Source: Bacillota bacterium (GTDB taxonomy: Bacteria > Bacillota > Clostridia > Christensenellales > Borkfalkiaceae). From it: DNA of 36,121 nucleotides. The notes beneath the pieces are model-generated. The model was not told the DNA's origin. It saw only the letters and a program-made list of their open reading frames with translations, and ran no database searches. The DNA lies in the NCBI GenBank assembly GCA_003343995.1, contig QAKE01000012.1:1-36121 (forward strand), read 5' to 3'. Both the position numbers and the translations under genes were made by a program. This document shows positions 19,983-29,081 of this stretch, piece by piece (the stretch's first letter is position 1; each line of letters begins with the position of its first letter).

Positions 19983-22900
19983 ATGGGAGTTAGAAAAATC
20001 TCGACAAAGCTCGCAGTCGAGGGCGAGGTGGAATATAAACAGTCTATCGCAAGTTGCAACTCCGAATTGCGGACGCTGAAATCCGCCCTCGCCCTTGTCG
20101 AGAGCGAATTTCGCGGGAACGCAAACAGCATGGAGGCCCTCACGGCAAAGGGAAACGCCCTCTCCTCCATGCAAGAGGCCCAAAAGAAAAAGGTCGACGA
20201 ACTGCAAAGGGCCCTCGAGAACTGTCAACGGGCCCAAGAAACATACGCCGAGAGGGTATCCACCGCCCGGGAGAATGTGGAGCGGTGCGAGCGGGCCCTC
20301 GAGGGGCTGAAAAACTCCACCGGGGACACCTCGAAAGAGCAAGCCGCCCTCACCGAGGAGCTCGACAAGTGGCAAAAAGAGCTTTCGGAGGCGGAGGCCG
20401 GCGAGGCCGCCGCGGGCCGCGGCGCCCAAGAGTGGCAGAGACAGCTAAACAGCGCAAAGGTTGAATTGAACGGCCTCGACGACGAGGTCGAGAAAAATAA
20501 AAAATACCTCGCCGAGGCGGAGGTGTCCGCGGACGGGTGCGCCTCCTCCATCGACAAATACGGCCGGGAGGTCAAAGAGGCGGCGGAGGACTCCGAGGAT
20601 TTCGGGAAAAAGTCCGTCGCCGGCGTGGACGCCCTCGCCTCCGCCCTCGCGGCGGCCGGCGTGGCGGCGACGCTGAAAGAGATCGCCGGCGCCCTCATGG
20701 ATTGCGCGAGCGCCGCCTCGAGCTTTGAGACGGCAATCGCCAAAGTGTCCACCCTTGCGGACACCTCCGCCGTCCCGCTGGATCAACTCCGGGCGGGCTT
20801 GCTCGAGTTGTCCTCGGAGACCGGGGCCTCGGCCGAGAGCCTCGCGGAGGCCACATATCAAGCCCTATCCGCGGGCGTGGACACCGCGGGCGTCGTGGAT
20901 TTCGTGGCGACGGCGACCAAACTCTCCGCCGCGGGCTTTACGGAGAGCGCGACGGCCGTCGATGTGCTGACGACCGCCCTCAACGCATACGGCCTCGGGA
21001 CCGAACAGGTGGAGCGGGTCGCCTCTATGCTCGTCAAGACGCAAGACCTCGGCAAAACTTCCGTTGACGAGCTGGCCGGCAGTATGGGCCGCGTGATCCC
21101 GACCGCGGCGGCCTATAATGTGGGCCTCGACCAACTGGCCGCCTCCTATGCCCTTATCACCGCGAGCGGGACGAACACGGCAATAGCGACGACAAACCTC
21201 GCCGCTATGCTGAACGAGCTCGCCTCAAACTCGAGCAAGGTCTCGGGCGTCCTCGAGGAACAGACCGGGAAATCCTTTGCGGACCTCATGGACGAGGGGA
21301 AATCCCTCGGAGATGTGATCTCCCTCCTCTCCGAGTATGTGGGCGGGAACGCGACCGAGTTTGCGAACCTGTGGAGCTCCTCCACGGCGGGACAATCCGC
21401 CCTCACCCTGTTAAATCAGGGGGCGGACGCCTTTAACGAGACGCTCGTAAAAATGCAAAACTCCTCCGGGGCCGTGGAGCGGAATTTTAATATCATGGCC
21501 GACACCACGGAGCGGGCCCAGCAGAGAATGACGACCGCGGCGGATAACTTTAAGATCGCAGTCGGCGAACAGCTCACGCCGGCGCTTGAAAAGCTCTACA
21601 CGGACGGCGCGGCCGGCTTTGAGTGGGCGACGGATTTCGTCAATGAAAACCCGTGGCTCGTGCAAGCCCTGACCGCCGTCACGACCGGGATCACCGTCCT
21701 AACGGTCGGGATCGTGGGATATGAGGCGGCGACAAAGCTCGCCGCCGTGGCTCAAGGCGTCCTCAATGCGGTAATGGACGCGAACCCGGTCTTTTTGCTC
21801 GTGACCGGGATAACGGCCCTCGTCGCGGCCGTGGGTGCGTTTATCCTCACCATGGGGCAAGCGGACGAGGAGACGCGGGCCTTTACGGAGTCCCTCAAAG
21901 AGTCGAAACAGGCATACGACGACCTCTCCTCCTCCATGGTGGAGGAACAGGAAAACACCGCGGCCACCGCCGCCGCGCTGAAAGAGCTCCTCGAGGTGGA
22001 GGAGAAATCCGAGGCGCAAAAGGCCGCAATCGCCGAAATGGTCGACAATTTGAACGAGGCCGTCCCGGAGCTCGGCCTTGCCTATGACTCCGTCTCCGAC
22101 TCTATCAATATGACGACGGAGTCCCTCGACGCCCTCGTCGAACACGCGGCCGCCCAAGAGGAATACGAGGCGCAAGTCGGCCGCCTCTCCGAGCTCTACA
22201 CCGAGCAAGAGGAAATAAGCGCCCGTCTCGCCGAGGCCCAAGAGGCATATAACGAGGCCGTCGAGTCCGGGTCGTGGAACACCGGGACGCTGAAAAACAA
22301 TGTGGACGAGCTGACGACCGCCCTCGAGGAAAATCAAAGCGAGATCGCCGCCCTCGAGGAGGAGTCCGCCGCGTATGGCGAATGGCAAGCCGCGAGCCAA
22401 CAGGCGACCCAAGAAATGACGACCACCGTCGCCGGCCTCGTCTCCGAGATGGAGTCCCTACAAGAGGAATACACCGCCGCCCACGCGAAAGCGAAAGAGT
22501 CCATCGAGGGGCAACTCGGGCTTTTTAACGAGCTGGACGGGTCGGCGAAAACCTCTATCGGGAGCCTGATCGAAACCCTCTCGGGGCAGGTGGACTATAT
22601 GAACACCTACGCCGAGAACATCAACAAGGCGATGGAGCTCGGCGTCGACGAGGGCCTCGTTCAAAAATTGTCGGACGGCTCCGAGGAGTCGGCCCAAATC
22701 CTCGCGGCCATTGTGGAGGGCGGCGAGGAGGAGATCGCCGCCTTGAACGAAAAGCTCGCCGAGGTCGAGGAGGGAAAGGAAAATTTCTCGACCACCGTCG
22801 CCGAAATGGAGACGGATTTCTCCGACAAAATGACCGACCTCGAGACCCGCCTCCAACAGACCGTTGACGAGCTGGATATTTCCGTCGAGGCCGGCGCGGC

Positions 22901-23363
22901 CGGCTCCGCCTCCATTCAAGGCTATATCGACGGCGCCGAGAGTATGCGCTCCCAGCTTGTCGCCACATATAAGAGCCTCGCCCAAGCGGCGAACAATGCC
23001 TATAAATCGACCCTCTCTATCGCCTCCCCGAGTAAGGTTTTCGAGGAACACGGCAAAAACACCGTAAAGGGCGCCGTCGTGGGCGTGGAGAGGAACGAGG
23101 ACGAGCTTGTCCGGGCAATCGAGCACATGGGCGAGCGGGCATCCGAGGCCGCGGAGACCTCTCTCCCGTCCTCTATCGAGGAGCCCTCCTCCGCGGCGGC
23201 GACCGAGAGACAGACGGCCGCAATCGTCCGGGCGCTGGACAAGAGGAGCGGGAGCGGCGGGAATACCTATGTCAATATCACCTCCCCGGAGGCCCTCGAC
23301 GAAAAGACGGCCGCCCGGGAATTTAAGAAAGTGCAGAGGGATATTTCCCTCGGCGTGAAGTGA
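19983..23363 (+). CDS. Tape measure protein
   Basis: 1126 residues. Residues 30-200 are long coiled coils rich in Glu, Ala and Lys; residues about 230-520 match the TP901-type tape measure core (FETAIAKVSTLADTSAVPLD, LAEATYQALSAGVDTAG, TAAYNVGLDQLAASYALITASG, in parts); a hydrophobic region lies at about 560-630 (LTAVTTGITVLTVGIVGYEA, VFLLVTGITALVAAVGAFIL); more coiled coil follows. The C-terminus (YKSTLSIASPSKVFEEHGKN) is the typical end motif. At about 0.15 nm per residue it predicts a tail near 170 nm long, clearly siphovirus-like. The ATG at 19983 has a modest GAAAGGGG site. Confidence 0.92.
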   Translation: MGVRKISTKLAVEGEVEYKQSIASCNSELRTLKSALALVESEFRGNANSMEALTAKGNALSSMQEAQKKKVDELQRALENCQRAQETYAERVSTARENVERCERALEGLKNSTGDTSKEQAALTEELDKWQKELSEAEAGEAAAGRGAQEWQRQLNSAKVELNGLDDEVEKNKKYLAEAEVSADGCASSIDKYGREVKEAAEDSEDFGKKSVAGVDALASALAAAGVAATLKEIAGALMDCASAASSFETAIAKVSTLADTSAVPLDQLRAGLLELSSETGASAESLAEATYQALSAGVDTAGVVDFVATATKLSAAGFTESATAVDVLTTALNAYGLGTEQVERVASMLVKTQDLGKTSVDELAGSMGRVIPTAAAYNVGLDQLAASYALITASGTNTAIATTNLAAMLNELASNSSKVSGVLEEQTGKSFADLMDEGKSLGDVISLLSEYVGGNATEFANLWSSSTAGQSALTLLNQGADAFNETLVKMQNSSGAVERNFNIMADTTERAQQRMTTAADNFKIAVGEQLTPALEKLYTDGAAGFEWATDFVNENPWLVQALTAVTTGITVLTVGIVGYEAATKLAAVAQGVLNAVMDANPVFLLVTGITALVAAVGAFILTMGQADEETRAFTESLKESKQAYDDLSSSMVEEQENTAATAAALKELLEVEEKSEAQKAAIAEMVDNLNEAVPELGLAYDSVSDSINMTTESLDALVEHAAAQEEYEAQVGRLSELYTEQEEISARLAEAQEAYNEAVESGSWNTGTLKNNVDELTTALEENQSEIAALEEESAAYGEWQAASQQATQEMTTTVAGLVSEMESLQEEYTAAHAKAKESIEGQLGLFNELDGSAKTSIGSLIETLSGQVDYMNTYAENINKAMELGVDEGLVQKLSDGSEESAQILAAIVEGGEEEIAALNEKLAEVEEGKENFSTTVAEMETDFSDKMTDLETRLQQTVDELDISVEAGAAGSASIQGYIDGAESMRSQLVATYKSLAQAANNAYKSTLSIASPSKVFEEHGKNTVKGAVVGVERNEDELVRAIEHMGERASEAAETSLPSSIEEPSSAAATERQTAAIVRALDKRSGSGGNTYVNITSPEALDEKTAAREFKKVQRDISLGVK

Positions 23364-23374
23364 GGAGGCGGCCC

Positions 23375-24232
23375 ATGCTGTACGCAATCAAAAACGACGA
23401 CGGGATTATCCGTTTCGACCGGCAAAATTATATTTTGACCTCCGTCGACTATGGCTCCATAGGGGCGAGTCATTCCACCGCAAAGGGCGTCGATCAAGTG
23501 GGCGAGCGGGTGGTCAATACCACGCTGGACACTCGAGATGTGGAAATCGTGGGCTTTATCAAGGCGGCGACGCCGGAGGAAATGGAGGCGAAAAAGGCGG
23601 CCCTCTATCAGATGTGCGACCCGCGGACGCCGTGGCTCGCTATGCCCGACGAGGAGACGGCCCTCGAGTGCAGGTCCACGGCGACGGTCAAGTTCACCCC
23701 CTCGCGGCTCACGAATAACGAGCGGGTCGCCTCTTTCGTGATCGACGCGATCTCATTCGACCCGCTTTTCCGGGACGCCGTCCTCCGCTACCGCAAAATA
23801 GCCGAGTGGACCTCTAATTTTATTTGGCCCCTCATAATCCCGCACACGGGCTTTACTTTCGCCGACCGGACGGAGGGCCTCATTACGACCCTCGAGAACG
23901 GCGGGAGCGCGGAGACCGGCCTCGTGATCCATTTCTCCGCCACCGCCACCGTCCAGAACCCGACCCTCACCAACATAGAGACGGGGGAGTTTATCAAGCT
24001 CAATCGGACGCTCGTCGCCGGCGAGACTGTGATCGTAAATACCAACTACGGGCAGGAGAGCGCAATCAGTCAAAACGGGGACGAGATCGAAGATGTGATA
24101 AACTCCGTCGACCTCGACTCGACTTTCCTACAAGCCCGGGTCGGCTCGACCCGTTTCCGCTATACGGCAGAGAGTAATGTAAACTCTATGACCGTGACGA
24201 TCTATTTCTATCAGCGTTATTTGGGGGTGTAA
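23375..24232 (+). CDS. Distal tail protein (Dit)
   Basis: 285 residues from the ATG at 23375, chosen because GAGGAGG lies seven bases upstream. LDTRDVEIVGFIKAATPEEMEAKKAALYQMCDP and KFTPSRLTNNERVASFVIDAISFDPLFRD, in part, are the usual pattern of the siphovirus distal tail family, followed by a C-terminal galectin-like beta domain. It forms the ring joining tail tube to the tip. Confidence 0.88.
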   Translation: MLYAIKNDDGIIRFDRQNYILTSVDYGSIGASHSTAKGVDQVGERVVNTTLDTRDVEIVGFIKAATPEEMEAKKAALYQMCDPRTPWLAMPDEETALECRSTATVKFTPSRLTNNERVASFVIDAISFDPLFRDAVLRYRKIAEWTSNFIWPLIIPHTGFTFADRTEGLITTLENGGSAETGLVIHFSATATVQNPTLTNIETGEFIKLNRTLVAGETVIVNTNYGQESAISQNGDEIEDVINSVDLDSTFLQARVGSTRFRYTAESNVNSMTVTIYFYQRYLGV

Positions 24233-24234
24233 GG

Positions 24235-25335
24235 GTGCAGATTTTCGTTTTCGACCCCTCCCTCGAGGTCTTGGGCGTCGTGAGTGCGTTCGAGTCCCTC
24301 ACCCATACGAGGCAATTCGCCGGGAGCGGGAGTTTCAAGCTAAAGGCCCCTTTTACGGCGGACCTCTTTCGCCTCCTTGTGGAGGAAAATATCCTCTATT
24401 GGGAGGACGGGGGCCCCCGGGCGGTCTATATCGACTCCGTCGTCTGCGAGACGGAAAAGGACGGGGACTATATCACCGCGAGCGGGAAGAACCTCCGGGC
24501 ATACCTCGGCCGGCGTGTCGTGTGGAAAAATCTCTCGTTCTCGGGGACGGTCGAGGATTTCGGCCGCCGCCTCGTCACGGAGAACGCCGTCAATCCATCG
24601 GACGCCGGCCGGAAAATCCCTCTCCTATCCCTCGCCGAGCGGGCCGGGGCCACCCCGACGATCACCACCGCCACCGAGAACGAGAACCTCGAGAGCCTCC
24701 TCGACGACCTCACGGCCGCCTCCGGGGTGGGCTTTGATATTCTCCTCGACAAGGCGGAGAGGCGGCTCTATTTCGCCGCCTTTGAGGGCGTGGACCGCCG
24801 CACGACGCAACGGGCGACGCCGTGGGTCGTGGTGTCCAGAGACCGAAACAATGTCGTCTCCGAGGTCTACACGCGATCCTCGTCCTCTGCCCGGAATACG
24901 GCCCTCATATCCGGCTATACGGACGAGGAGACGGGCGTCCGATACGAGGACTCTATCGTCGCCGGGAGCGGCCTCACGCGGCGGGAGGTGTATGTAAAGG
25001 GCTCCACCTCAAAGCCCAAGGCGGACGAGGACGAGGGTATCAGTGAGGAACAGGCACAAGAAACATACGCCGAGGAACAGCGGCAAAAGGCCCGGGAAAA
25101 GCTGGCCGATCAAGTGGCCGTGTCCTCTCTCGAGGTGGAGCTTGACCCCGGCGTCGTCCGCGGGCTCGGCCTCGGGGATAAGGTGACGGCCATAGAGCGC
25201 AAGTATAACCTCACGGCCCAAACCTTTGTGACCGAGATAACGGCCTATTACGAGCGCGGCGGGACGAGTTACGATGTGACACTCGGGGAGACGGTCCCCA
25301 GCATATACAAAAAATTGAAAAAGGAGATTGTTTGA
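24235..25335 (+). CDS. Tail protein, siphovirus ReqiPepy6 Gp37-like (Tal-like)
   Basis: 366 residues from a GTG at 24235. The N-terminus (MQIFVFDPSLEVLGVVSAFESLTHTRQF) and SGSFKLKAPFTAD, ITASGKNLRAYLGRRV, then LDDLTAASGVGFDILLD match the Gp37-like tail protein family found directly after Dit in Firmicutes phages. It forms the tail tip hub. A C-terminal helix rich in Gln/Glu/Lys links to a final beta region. No separate peptidase motif is visible. Confidence 0.82.
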   Translation: MQIFVFDPSLEVLGVVSAFESLTHTRQFAGSGSFKLKAPFTADLFRLLVEENILYWEDGGPRAVYIDSVVCETEKDGDYITASGKNLRAYLGRRVVWKNLSFSGTVEDFGRRLVTENAVNPSDAGRKIPLLSLAERAGATPTITTATENENLESLLDDLTAASGVGFDILLDKAERRLYFAAFEGVDRRTTQRATPWVVVSRDRNNVVSEVYTRSSSSARNTALISGYTDEETGVRYEDSIVAGSGLTRREVYVKGSTSKPKADEDEGISEEQAQETYAEEQRQKAREKLADQVAVSSLEVELDPGVVRGLGLGDKVTAIERKYNLTAQTFVTEITAYYERGGTSYDVTLGETVPSIYKKLKKEIV

Positions 25336-25336
25336 C

Positions 25337-26845
25337 ATGGCAGAAAAGTTTTTTCCGTTTGACTCTGTGAGCGGAGACCGGGAATATTACGCGGCGGATT
25401 TCGCCTCCTATTTCGCGGATATTATCTCCTCCGGCGTCTCTGCGAACGGGGACAACCTCCCCGTAACGGCCGCCTCCGGCTTGACCGTCAATGTGGGCGC
25501 CGGCTTTGCGTGGATCAAGGGCCACCTCTACGAGAACACCGCCACAAAGCCCCTCACCCTCGACGCGGGGGACTCGAGCCCCCGGATCGACCGCGTCGTC
25601 GCCCGCCTCGATGTGGCCGAGCGGAAAATCTCCGCCCTCGTCGTCAAGGGCTCGCCGGCCACCGCGCCCACGGCCCCAGCCCTCGTGCGGGGCGCGGACT
25701 ATTGGGATATTTCCCTCGCCGAGATCACCGTCCCCGCCTCCGCCGTCTCCGTGACGAGCACGAATATCAAAGACACCCGGACGGACGAGGCCGTTTGCGG
25801 CGTCGTCCGTTGCCTCGTGGAGACGATCCCCCTCGCCGCATTTATGGAGGATTGCCGCGGGCGGTTCGAGGAATGGTTTGCAAATCTGAAATATGTCCTC
25901 GACGGAGATGTCGCCGGCCACCTGCAAGACGAGATCGACAGTATACGGGACGACCTCGACGGCGGGAAATACTCCACGACCGCGATCCTACACCTCCACA
26001 CCGTCCCCGGGGCCTCCGTGGAGCTCACCCTCGGCGGGGACAAGCTGACCGCCACCGCGAGCGGGAGCGGCCTCGCCGACCTCTACCCGAACAAGCTCGG
26101 CACATGGACGGCAAAGATCACGACCTCGAACGGAACATACTCCGGGAGCGTCGTCGTGGAGAATATCGGCATTTTCGAGGCCACACTCCCGACCCTCCAA
26201 GATATGAAATGGGAGGATATTGACGCCGTGGGCGCCGCGAACGCCGCCGCGACCCTGTTCAAAAAGGGCGACGAGAAGAAAATCCAGCTCGACGGCGGCG
26301 AGAATATCACTCTCCGGGTGGAGGACTTCGATCACGACGACCTCGTCTCGGGCGGAAAGGCGAAGATCACTTTCGGCTTTAAGAACCTCATGAAAGACAC
26401 CGCGAAAATGAACACCCAAAACACCAACGCGGGAGGATATGAGTCCTCGGAAATGAGGTCGATCACCGTCCCGGCGATCCTCGCAAAGCTCCCGGCCGAT
26501 ATGAGGGCCGTAATGAAACCCGTAAACAAAAAGGGGACGACCGGCAATCAAAGCACCGCCACAAAGACCACGCAAGAAACCCTCTGGCCGTTCTCGGCGG
26601 TGGAGGTTGGCCTCCTCACCACGGGCGCCGGCTATAAGGACGAGGGCACGACCTACCCGCTTTTCGTCGACAACGCCTCCCGGATCAAGTATCTTTCGGA
26701 CGGGACCGGGGCCGCGTCCAACTGGTGGACTCGTTCGCCCTACACGAGCAGCGCGACCCACTTTATCTGTGTCTACACCTCGGGGAGCGACTACGGCGGC
26801 GTCGCGGGCTACTCCTACGGCGTGTGCCTCGGCCTCTGCGTTTAA
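25337..26845 (+). CDS. Baseplate/tail fibre protein, target of the diversity-generating retroelement
   Basis: 502 residues from the ATG at 25337 (AAGGAG upstream). Residues 1-200 resemble BppU/baseplate-type proteins (MAEKFFPFDSVSGDREYYAA, DFASYFADIISSGV; repeated beta strands); residues about 210-290 are an Ig-like region; the C-terminal 200 residues (ETLWPFSAVEVGLLT ... SNWWTRSPYTSS) form a DUF6273/C-type-lectin-like domain used as a retroelement target in gut phages. The last 44 codons are the variable repeat. Twelve residues there differ from the template-encoded version, mostly Asn changed to Tyr, Ser, His, Asp, Gly or Val. It most likely binds the host surface and varies the receptor specificity. 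Confidence 0.88.
   Translation: MAEKFFPFDSVSGDREYYAADFASYFADIISSGVSANGDNLPVTAASGLTVNVGAGFAWIKGHLYENTATKPLTLDAGDSSPRIDRVVARLDVAERKISALVVKGSPATAPTAPALVRGADYWDISLAEITVPASAVSVTSTNIKDTRTDEAVCGVVRCLVETIPLAAFMEDCRGRFEEWFANLKYVLDGDVAGHLQDEIDSIRDDLDGGKYSTTAILHLHTVPGASVELTLGGDKLTATASGSGLADLYPNKLGTWTAKITTSNGTYSGSVVVENIGIFEATLPTLQDMKWEDIDAVGAANAAATLFKKGDEKKIQLDGGENITLRVEDFDHDDLVSGGKAKITFGFKNLMKDTAKMNTQNTNAGGYESSEMRSITVPAILAKLPADMRAVMKPVNKKGTTGNQSTATKTTQETLWPFSAVEVGLLTTGAGYKDEGTTYPLFVDNASRIKYLSDGTGAASNWWTRSPYTSSATHFICVYTSGSDYGGVAGYSYGVCLGLCV
26708..26840 (+). repeat. DGR variable repeat (VR)
   Basis: 133 bases aligned without gaps to the template repeat at 27455-27587. There are 16 differences and every one is at a position where the template has A (for example 26741 T, 26751 G, 26759 C, 26769 G, 26774 T). 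Non-adenine positions are all identical. Confidence 0.97.
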
Positions 26846-26849
26846 TCGG

Positions 26850-26865
26850 GCGGCCCGCGGGCCGC
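26850..26865. promoter_or_regulatory. Perfect 16-bp palindrome just after the VR and stop codon
   Basis: GCGGCCCG followed by CGGGCCGC, five bases after the TAA. It could form a hairpin or cruciform. In the Bordetella phage DGR a hairpin just after the VR is needed for target recognition, so a similar role is plausible; it may also end transcription weakly. Confidence 0.6.
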
Positions 26866-26874
26866 AAATCGGAA

Positions 26875-26902
26875 AATCCCGCCCCCTGTGTGGGGCGGGA
26901 TT
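26875..26902 (+). terminator. 11-bp hairpin between target gene and avd
   Basis: AATCCCGCCCC (26875-26885) pairs with GGGGCGGGATT (26892-26902) around a six-base loop. Only two Ts end the stem, so it may attenuate rather than stop transcription into avd. Confidence 0.5.
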
Positions 26903-26917
26903 GAGAGGAGGAGAAAA

Positions 26918-27415
26918 ATGTCCGTACCTGTGAGGGACCGGTCGGAGAGCCCGGTCGAATTTCTGGCCGTGGGCGCTCAAATCCGAGTGGAGGTCCTCTC
27001 CTACTGTATGAAACTCCCGAAACGCCTCACATTCTTTATCGGGACCGACACAATGGCCCACGCGAACGCCGTCGCCGGCGAGACGCGGGCGGCGAATAGT
27101 ATCTATGTCACCAACCGGGCGGAGGCCCGGGAGCGCCGCCTCTGCCTCGTCCGGGCGAACAACGCCCTCCAGCGGCTCGACGGGAACCTCGGGACGATCC
27201 GGGATTATCTCATGAAGAACCCGGAAATATTCGCCGAGGGCATGAGAGCCGAGACGGACGAGCAAAAGCGGGAGCGGGAGAAGAAAATCCAAAAGGCGAA
27301 AAAGCGGGTCGACAACGCGACCCGGAAAATCTCCTCCCTTATCAATCGAGAGGCCGACCTCATAAAGGGAGTAAAGGACTCCGACCACAAGCGATATAAA
27401 AACCTCCCGGAATAA
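26918..27415 (+). CDS. avd: DGR accessory variability determinant (Avd-like four-helix bundle)
   Basis: 165 residues from the ATG at 26918 (GAGGAGG upstream). ESPVEFLAVGAQIRVEVLSYC, MKLPKRLTFFIGTDTMAHAN, then AANSIYVTNRAEARERRLCL, ANNALQRLDGNLGTIRDYLM is the pattern of four-helix-bundle proteins found between target and template in Firmicutes retroelements. Such proteins form a basic barrel-shaped oligomer that binds the reverse transcriptase and template RNA. The C-terminal 55 residues are an unusually long Lys/Arg/Glu-rich helix beyond the normal length of about 120. Confidence 0.8.
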   Translation: MSVPVRDRSESPVEFLAVGAQIRVEVLSYCMKLPKRLTFFIGTDTMAHANAVAGETRAANSIYVTNRAEARERRLCLVRANNALQRLDGNLGTIRDYLMKNPEIFAEGMRAETDEQKREREKKIQKAKKRVDNATRKISSLINREADLIKGVKDSDHKRYKNLPE

Positions 27416-27454
27416 CCCTCCGGGAGTGGGTCAAGCTCTGTTAAACCGCGCCGA

Positions 27455-27587
27455 GGGGCCGCGTCCAACTGGTGGACTCGTTCGCCCAACACGAGCAACG
27501 CGACCAACTTTATCTATGTCAACACCTCGGGGAGCAACAACAACAACAACGCGAGCAACTCCTACGGCGTGTGCCTCGGACTCTGCG
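27455..27587 (+). repeat. DGR template repeat (TR)
   Basis: 133-base donor copy of the VR. It contains five consecutive AAC codons (27536-27550) and other Asn codons when read in the VR frame. Adenine-specific copying of AAC can give many residues but no stop codon. It is not itself translated in that frame from a recognisable start. Confidence 0.97.
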
Positions 27588-27876
27588 AGCGGTCGGCGGG
27601 AAACACCCGCCGCGGATATGTGAGACAGAGTAACCCCCCGGAGAGGGGGGCGAAATCGGTACATTTGCAGAGGGAGAGTTTGTGCCCCGACCCGGTCCTC
27701 CGGGTCCAAAATACCCGGCCGCCGTTCGATAATAGGCGGCGGCCTCGCCCGATACGCCGGCCCGGACGCTCCTTGCATGGCCGGGGCTGTGCGCCCCCGG
27801 TTTCATGAGCCGGCCGTTACGGAGCTATAATCGCACTCTATAAAATCCGCTCTACGGGAGGGAATGTTATCGCACT
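27588..27876 (+). other. Spacer between template repeat and reverse transcriptase (probable DGR RNA 3' part)
   Basis: 289 bases with no convincing gene. It is rich in inverted repeats, for example GGCCGCC and GGCGGCC around 27717-27752. In the studied Bordetella DGR, the region after the TR is a required part of the template RNA and primes cDNA synthesis. A TATAAT at 27826-27831 with a weak TCATGA 17 bases upstream may give the reverse transcriptase its own promoter. Confidence 0.55.
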
Positions 27877-29013
27877 ATGACGAGTTTAGAGAGACACGAG
27901 GCCCGTTATCAGAGACGGCGGGCCGCCCGACTTGAACGGGAGCGGGAGCGGGCCGCGCTGTGCGGCGGATACGAGGAGATTTTCTCTTATGGGAACCTCT
28001 ACGACGGCGGGGAAAAGTGCTGTAATGGGACCCGCTGGAAACCCTCGACGCAACGCTACGAGGCAACCCTCCCGACCTCCACGGAGAAAACTCACGCGGA
28101 GCTCATGGCCGGGAAATACCGCGGCCGGGGCTTTGTGGAGTTCGGGCTCATGGAAAGGGGGCATTACAGATGGATTAAAAGCGTCCATATCACCGAGAGG
28201 GCCGTCCAAAAGGTCATGAACGACAAGGTCCTCCGGCCCCTGTTCGGGCCCTCGCTGATCTACGATAACGGGGCCTGTCAAAAGGGCAAGGGGACCGACT
28301 TCCAGCTCGACCGGCTCGAGGCGAAATTACACCGTCACTTTCGCCTCCATGGGCGAAAGGGCGGTATTTTGCTATGGGATTTTAGCGGATATTTCGACTC
28401 GATCCCTCATGCCGTCCTCGTCCCGGCCGCCCGGAGGAAAATCATAGAGGCGCGGACCTGCGCCCTCTATGAGCAGTTTATAAACGCTTTCGGGGAGGTC
28501 GGCCTCGGGTTGGGCTCGGAGGTGTCGCAAATCTCCGCCGTCTTTGTGGCAAACCCTATCGACCATTATTTCAAAGACGGCCTCGGGGTGGAGGGGTACG
28601 GCCGATATATGGACGACGGGCATATTATCTCGGAGAGCATGGATTTTTTGAAAAAATGCCTCGTCAAGCTCCGGGAGATTGCCGGGAAAATCGGCCTCAA
28701 GATCAACGAGAAAAAGACGAAGATTGTCCCCCTGACCCATCAATTCAAGTTCTTAAAAATGCGCTTTCGCCTCACGGAGACGGGAGCCGTCGTCCGCCGC
28801 CTCGCCCGGGAGAACATCAACAAGCGCCGCCGCATTTTGCGGAAATTCCGGGCCTTGCTGGACGCCGGGAAAATGACCCTCGCCTCCGTCGTCGAGTCGT
28901 ATACCGCATGGAAAGGACACGCCGCGAGGGCCCGGTCTTATAGGACCGTGGAGGCTATGGACGAGCTATTTTGTAACCTATTCGGAAAGGAGGCGTTGCC
29001 GCTGTGCGCTTGA
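27877..29013 (+). CDS. DGR reverse transcriptase
   Basis: 378 residues. Motif A is WDFSGYFDSI (Asp168 metal ligand), motif B contains LGSEVSQ (Ser217-Gln218, the SQ signature of retroelement enzymes of this class instead of the QG of retroviral types), and motif C is YMDD (244-247). KIGLKINEKKTKI and FKFLKMRFRL are motifs D and E. The basic C-terminus is the thumb-like region. It copies the template RNA with errors at adenines, and the cDNA replaces the VR. The ATG at 27877 follows GGGAGGG. All catalytic residues are present, so the element looks active. Confidence 0.95.
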   Translation: MTSLERHEARYQRRRAARLERERERAALCGGYEEIFSYGNLYDGGEKCCNGTRWKPSTQRYEATLPTSTEKTHAELMAGKYRGRGFVEFGLMERGHYRWIKSVHITERAVQKVMNDKVLRPLFGPSLIYDNGACQKGKGTDFQLDRLEAKLHRHFRLHGRKGGILLWDFSGYFDSIPHAVLVPAARRKIIEARTCALYEQFINAFGEVGLGLGSEVSQISAVFVANPIDHYFKDGLGVEGYGRYMDDGHIISESMDFLKKCLVKLREIAGKIGLKINEKKTKIVPLTHQFKFLKMRFRLTETGAVVRRLARENINKRRRILRKFRALLDAGKMTLASVVESYTAWKGHAARARSYRTVEAMDELFCNLFGKEALPLCA

Positions 29014-29081
29014 ATTGGCCGAGGGCCGACCCCGGACGCCACCGGGAGAGGCTCTATCATACGGAAAGGAGATTTTGAGTT

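Noticed and set aside
25988..27388. A 466-codon minus-strand open frame opposite the DGR target and avd
   Set aside because: It crosses the stop codon, hairpins and start of two well-supported plus-strand genes and has no recognisable motif.
27536..27550. Tandem AAC units, considered as a microsatellite or CRISPR-like repeat
   Set aside because: They are the Asn codons of the DGR template; there are no spaced repeats of CRISPR size anywhere in the window.
27426..27623. A short plus-strand open frame across the template repeat
   Set aside because: It is read in a different frame from the VR, has no ribosome binding site and gives a Thr/Arg-rich nonsense protein. The region is best explained as a non-coding RNA template.
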